Of a DNA stretch of 64,000 nucleotides, positions 59,190 to 64,000 are shown piece by piece. A program made the position numbers and the translations under genes. This DNA comes from Tanypteryx hageni (taxonomy: Eukaryota; Arthropoda; Insecta; Odonata; Petaluridae). Location of the stretch: positions 135,895,681 to 135,959,680 of the forward strand of contig CM054116.1 in NCBI GenBank assembly GCA_028673005.1. Reading direction: 5' to 3'. A model generated the notes under the pieces. The model was not told the origin of the DNA. It worked only from the letters and a program-made list of their open reading frames with translations, and made no database searches. The first letter of the stretch is position 1, and every line of letters begins with the position of its first letter.

Positions 59190-59366
59190 GTGCTGGTGGA
59201 CGTTTTCGGATTTCGCTGTGTCGAGGACAATGCTGACTCTTTACGTTTTGCACACATTGCAGTCTGCACCACTTCATCTCATGAAGATGCAGGTTGCAAT
59301 GCTTGCGAAACATCGAGAGTCAGCAATGTCCTCAACGCAGCGAAACCCGAAAACGTCCACCAGCAT
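59190..59366. other. Long hairpin with arms of about 88 nt
   Basis: 59190-59277 and 59281-59366 are inverted copies around a CTC centre. They share TGCTGGTGGACGTTTTCGG, TTTCGCTG, GAGGACA, TGCTGACTCT, CATTGCA and TTCAT, with about a dozen mismatches. TGAAGATGCAGG...GCGAAACATCG on the right arm has the form GAAG-stem-CGAAAC seen in the dispersed short repeat. Overlapping frames on both strands have no domain. Confidence 0.75.
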
Positions 59367-60579
59367 TCAACAACGCTGCGCAAGTCTCCAACACAAATGT
59401 GCTATAGTGTTTTTGGCATGCACTCCATAGGACATTTTTCTACTAAGGTTAACTTCAATGTATTCATTTCCACTAATACATTTAGGCAACCGGCGAAGTT
59501 CGTAAGGAAAAGTAGATATTTATGCAACGCGTCTTATGCATTGAAACGCATGTGTTGATATTTATGGTTACCTAGCAGTTGTCTAGAGGTTTATTTGAAA
59601 CATTGTCTGTTCTTTGTCAGTATTTATATTTCTATATTTTAGAGCAGTAGTGCGCAAAATGTTGTGTTCTGTAACCCAAAAATCAACAGGCATATTGGTC
59701 GCGAGCCCTAAATAAAATTTATTGTCATTGTGTTTGTACGTGGGAGTGTGTGTTATGCTTAGGTATAGTATATATTAATAATAATATAAGTATCCTATAC
59801 TATAATTTTGTAGTGTACCTACGGGCATGCGTGTGTCGCACCGGAATAGGTGAGAATCTAAAACTTGGCAGATACGAAGATAAAAGTGTAACAGCATCAA
59901 GAAAAATACCATAACCATGATATATGGAATAGTTATAAAGTATTTTCCAAACTAATTTTCCTATAATAAATATATTGCGTTGCTATTTATTTCTATAGCA
60001 TTTCTTTATTATATTAGTTACAGTTAAAATACAACCTTGAAATTTGGAAATTTGTGCAGCTTTATCTTAAGTTGAGTGTTTCCAAATTACATATTTTCTT
60101 CTGAGCCAATGCTTCTATGCGTATGATGCAATGACTAAATTTTACATTGAGAGAAACTTACAGGACTGTTGCTAGGAAACCTATTATTTCCCTACAAATC
60201 CGACGCACCATCGCTACAAGCTCCAACGCAATTATATGTCTATGTTAATTTCTATGAAGAACTTGTCAACTATTAAAAACATTTGTTTGCCCCTTCTTCG
60301 TACTTCCAAATATTTGCCGAACAAAAAATATTCTTGAACATTATAATTATAGCAACAGCAACTTTAAGTCTAATAATAATCCTATCAATCAATTGCATTT
60401 TAGCATCTTTAGAAATAATTTCAATTTGTCGTGGGACAGTTCCACGCGGCACAGCAATTTTTAAAAATGTATCTGCAAACTAATCACCATGCATGATTTC
60501 ATATATTTAGCAGTTGCAGGAATTAGTAATGTTTCATCTATGTAGTGTGGCTCCGAATTTTCAGCAATTAATAATGAAG
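59367..60579. other. Unassigned AT-rich DNA
   Basis: A possible hAT-like end lies at 59656-59690 (GTGCGCAAAATGTTGTG then CTGTAACCC). No gene recognised. Confidence 0.4.
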
Positions 60580-60832
60580 TGTGGGGGTTGCGGTGGTGGA
60601 ATATCTAGCGCGTTGGCCTTCTATGCAGGGGTCCCGAGTTCATATCTGGTTGTGGTCTATTTTTTAAAGCTGGGATCTGCTATTTGCGTGGTTTGAGGAG
60701 AACGCGCAAGTCAGCGCTCCGTCCTTCAGAAGGGAAGCGAAGCATTTGGCCCCCTTGGTGCTTTTCGTAAAGAGTAGGCTAATGCCGTTACTTGGTTTCC
60801 CTTCTCTCTTCTGTGATCGTTAGGTGTAGAAA
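60580..60832 (+). mobile_element. tRNA-derived SINE
   Basis: The head looks like a tRNA gene: TAGCGCGTTGG (A box-like, about 60607), GCCTTCTATGCAGGGGTCCC around the anticodon arm, then GAGTTCATATC (decayed B box of the GGTTCGAATCC type). The body continues with GGCCCCCTTGGTGCTTTTCG and AGAGTAGGCTAATGCCG and a pyrimidine-rich end. The B box has lost its CG, so Pol III activity is doubtful. Confidence 0.7.
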
Positions 60833-61652
60833 GAGTTTTTGCGATTATATTCCAAGATACTGATTCGCCAGAAAGAAAACAAGTAATAATGAAGCAAGTA
60901 AAGGAGCTTTTGAAGTTTTGCTGGTTTGTAACTTACATTAGTCAATACTTCTGAGCAAATGATACAAGGCTTCAGTTTTCTTCCTTGATTTAAACACATT
61001 TCAAAAAATCCTACTTATATTTCTAACTATTAATTTTCCAATGACTATTATCACCATGCTTGTCTATTTTCACAGATTTTTAATGGATTCATGAGATACA
61101 TCATTTTCGAAATTGTTATTTTTCCGTCTCATCTACGCTTCATTGTAGCCATTTACCCATATTGCTGGGCAAAAAAGTATTAATAAATCGTCCCATGAAA
61201 CATTTATAGTATTCACATTTCAACTTTTACGCTTCAATTTCAACTTCCAACATTTTAAATTTAACCTTATGCATTTTAAATGTAACCTTTTTACATTTTA
61301 AAATTAACCTTTTTACATTTTTAATTCAACCCTTTAAATATACAACACCAAATCTTTCTACATAAAATAATAACGAAAATAAATATTATCATCTTAACGA
61401 GTCATAAAACTCATACTTGTATAATTTAAACTCAACTTGGGGATTTTTTCATTTCAAATCTATTGAGGAAGCTATCTATTTATAAAACTAAGCACTTAAA
61501 GATTTTTTCAGTAGTAGTCATATTTTGTTTTTGCGAGATTCTTCAAAATTTGTATTAATTATTATTTTAATTTCTTAAGTCATACCTTAATTCAGATAAT
61601 CCAATATTTCTCATCATATTTATAAGAGAATCAGAGCAATCTATTTCTAACA
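60833..61652. other. AT-rich spacer with a 23 bp-like tandem repeat
   Basis: 61225-61335 repeats CATTTTAAATTTAACCTT-type units of about 23 bp four times. Otherwise nothing recognised. Confidence 0.5.
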
Positions 61653-64000
61653 CTTCATTCATTCATTCATCATGCTTCTGTCCGAAGACAGGTTTTAACT
61701 GAATCGCTGCCTCCATTTCTCTCTCTCCCTAGAAGCCTCTTTTATATCTCTATAAGTATTATATCCCTGCTTTATATTATCTAATATTCCTATTCTTTTT
61801 CTCCCTCTTCCTCTTCTTCCACTAATTTTTCCTTCTAAGATCTTCCTTTGTAAACACTGTCTTCTCAATATGTGCCCTATCCAATTTGCTTTTCTTTTCC
61901 TGATTGTTTTTATTAGCATCCTATCTTCTCCCACCATTTCTAATACTTCTTCGTTTCTCTTCCTCTCTGTCCATTTCACTTTCATCATTCTCCTCCATAC
62001 CCACATCTCAAAACTTTCTGAATATTTTTTCTCCTTATCGTCCACGTCTCTGCACCATAAAGAGCTATGCTCCATATGTAGCATTTTGCTAATTTCTTCC
62101 TTGTTTCTAAATTTATTTTTTTGCTTGTGAGAAGCTCCTTCTTCTCGTTAAATGCTGCTTTTGCCATTGCAATCCTACTTCTGATGTCCTGTGTACTACT
62201 TCCATCCTGCGCTAAAATACTGCCAAGATATTTGAAACTACATACTTGTTCCAATTTTTGGCCATTTACCATTATATTTAATTCTTTATGTTCCTTTGAA
62301 ACCACGATGACTTTCGTTTTTTCAGCATTGATCTTCATTCCATATTGTTGGCCAACCTCCACTAGTCTGTCTGTCATCCTCTGAAGCTCTTTCTCGTCTT
62401 CTGCTATTAATCCCTGATCATCTGCATATTTAATGGTGGTAATACTTTCACCTCCTATCTTAAATCCTTTCTCTTCCATCAACGCTTCTTCTGTTATTGT
62501 TTCTGCATAAATAATAAATATCGCTGGTGAAATAGGACATCCCTGCCTCACTCCCCTCCCTATTGAAGTACTTTCTGTTTCTTCTCCTTCAACCCTGACT
62601 CTAATCTTTTGATCAAAGTAAAGGTTTTTAAGCAGTCTTTTATCTTTCTAATCTATTCCAATTTTGTTTAAAATACCCAGCATTTTATCCCATTTCACTC
62701 GGTCAAAAGCTTTCTCCCAATCTACAAAACAAAAATACATATCTTTATTGACTACTAGCGCTCTTTCTATCATCATCCTCATACATCCTACAGCATATCT
62801 AGTCCCTCTTCCTCTTCTGAAACCAAACTGATTATCTTGCAGCTCCTTTTCTATTTTTCATTCAATTCTTTTGGTTATTATTCTAGTTAGAACTTTAGCT
62901 GTATGAGAAATTAAACTAATTGTTCTGTAATCCATACAACATTTTGCATTGTTCTTTTTCTCCAGTGGTACCATAACAACATCTAAAAAATCTTCAGGCC
63001 ATATGCCAGTATCATATACTTGGTTAAAAAAATTTGTTAGTTGCTTAACTGCTTTCGACCCCAAAACCTTAAGAACGTCCACGGGTATATCATCACTCCC
63101 AACAGCCTTCCTTCTTTTCATGTCATCAATTGCTCTTTTAACTTCAGACTCGAGAATACTTGGTCCTAGCTGATCTTCTTCCACATCCTCTTCTTCATTT
63201 AATTCAATATTTCTTGGCTTTCCTTCTTTGTCATACAGCACTTCAATGTATTCTTTCCAAACATTCTTTACATTGTCTGTCTCCGAGACTACTTTACCAC
63301 TTTTGTTCATGATTCCTTTACGTCCTATCTTTCTTGCTTTTTTCTTGAATAGTTCCCTTGCTTTGCTATACATGAGGTCTGTTCTACAAATTCTTTCACA
63401 TTCGACAATCTCCTCGCATTTCTCATTTATCCACTGTTCTCTGGCTTTATCTGTTTCCCTTCTTAAAGCATTATTTAACTCCTTGTATTTTCTTTGGCCT
63501 TCTTCAGTGTTTTTGTTCTTCCACTTTCTCCGCTCTTCCATTTTTTGCAGCATGGCTGCTGTGATCCAGGGTTTTTTGATTCTTTCACCCGTTACCTTTC
63601 CTACCTTCTTTTCCATTACATCTTTAATGTTGCTATGGATGTATCTCCACTCCTCATCTACATTCTTCCTATTTTCTTCAGCTCTCTCCCCCAACCTTTC
63701 CTCCAGCTCTATCATGATAGCCTCCTTGTTTTTAAGGAGTTCCTCTAAGTTCCATTTCTTGTTAACTCTTATGCTTCTCTTAATGCTCTTCTGTCTACAT
63801 TGTGTATTTGCCACCAAAAGGTTGTGGTCGGAATCGATATCTGCCCCTGGTAATGTTTTCACATTTTTAATGCTATTTCTAAATCTTTCATTGACTAGGA
63901 TGTAATCTATCTGGTATCGTCTCTGGTCTCCTGGGCTTCTCCATGTGTAAAGTCTCCGCTGGTGATGCTTAAACCATGTATTAGTTACAATCAATCTATT
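61653..64000 (-). mobile_element. RTE-like LINE, runs off the right edge
   Basis: Read on the - strand: endonuclease end, RT, C-terminal domain, short 3' UTR and a GAAT-repeat tail at 61655-61675. It is distinct from the family at 22960/46411. One long frame (61985-64000) is broken only by two in-frame stops and one frameshift, so it is younger than the other RTE copies here. The 5' part lies beyond the window. Confidence 0.85.
61695..64000 (-). pseudogene. Endonuclease-reverse transcriptase (RTE-like)
   Basis: The frame starts inside the endonuclease C-terminus: NTWFKHHQRRLYTWRSPG, QIDYILVN and GADIDSDHNLL. A Lys/Glu-rich linker follows, then RT: AIDDMKRRKAVGSDDIPVDV, then MDYRTISLISHTAKV. 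A TGA at 62858-62860 follows RIE, then the same frame gives GFRRGRGTRYAV, FVDWEKAFDRV, a TAG after NKIGID, GVRQGCPISPAIF and IKYADDQGL. The thumb is SFKYLGSI. At six A (62025-62030) the frame shifts, and the end reads MWVWRRMMKVKWTER and ANWIGHILRR, stopping at 61695. Catalytic YADD is intact. Confidence 0.9.

Overview
The window looks like gene-poor, AT-rich animal DNA, most likely from an arthropod with a large, repeat-loaded genome. There are no operons, ribosome binding sites or bacterial genes. Nearly every protein-coding trace belongs to a transposable element: LINEs with APE-type endonuclease and reverse transcriptase, an I-clade LINE with RNase H, RTE-like LINEs, pogo/Tigger, mariner, a MULE with a FLYWCH finger, several hAT pieces, a Tc1-like inverted-repeat element and a tRNA-derived SINE. 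The species assignment is inference; no host gene was recognised with confidence.

Layout. 1-5540: two LINEs of the CR1/L2-Jockey type abut on the + strand, and the second is split by a 1.3 kb MITE. 5541-11260: one 5.7 kb tract made almost only of pyrimidines on the + strand; its very long reading frames are artefacts. 11450-21125: an apparent composite block, with AACCG-rich inverted ends, holding a Tc1-like inverted-repeat element (12841-14586) and a near-complete I-clade LINE on the - strand (14915-20405). 22096-24760: a hAT remnant and an old RTE copy. 24760-32600: mostly unassigned AT-rich DNA with a deleted Tigger copy (28924-29695) and a few solo transposon ends. 32612-35136: a structurally complete MULE with target-site duplications and a decayed transposase. 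36220-38420: a MITE, an RTE 3' fragment and a hAT remnant. 39917-43402: a 3.5 kb element with inverted arms of about 720 bp. 43582-45593: a Tigger copy with its DDD triad visible. 46411-48103: another RTE copy, followed by a tandem satellite of about 147 bp. 51075-54290: pyrimidine-rich repeats, including an 18 bp minisatellite. 57388-58655: a dead mariner. 59190-59366: a hairpin with arms of about 88 nt. 60580-60832: a SINE. 61653-64000: an RTE-like LINE on the - strand that runs off the window.

How it works together. Every autonomous element seen carries stops, frameshifts or lost catalytic residues, so the region is a graveyard in which younger elements sit inside older ones. LINE copies could once have mobilised the SINE, and Tigger, MULE, hAT and mariner transposases could once have mobilised the related short elements. 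No whole working system was found. The most unusual structures are the 720 bp inverted-arm element, the MULE with intact ends, the long hairpin at 59190, a short repeat family with a GAAGAAG...CCGA hairpin, and the giant homopyrimidine tract.
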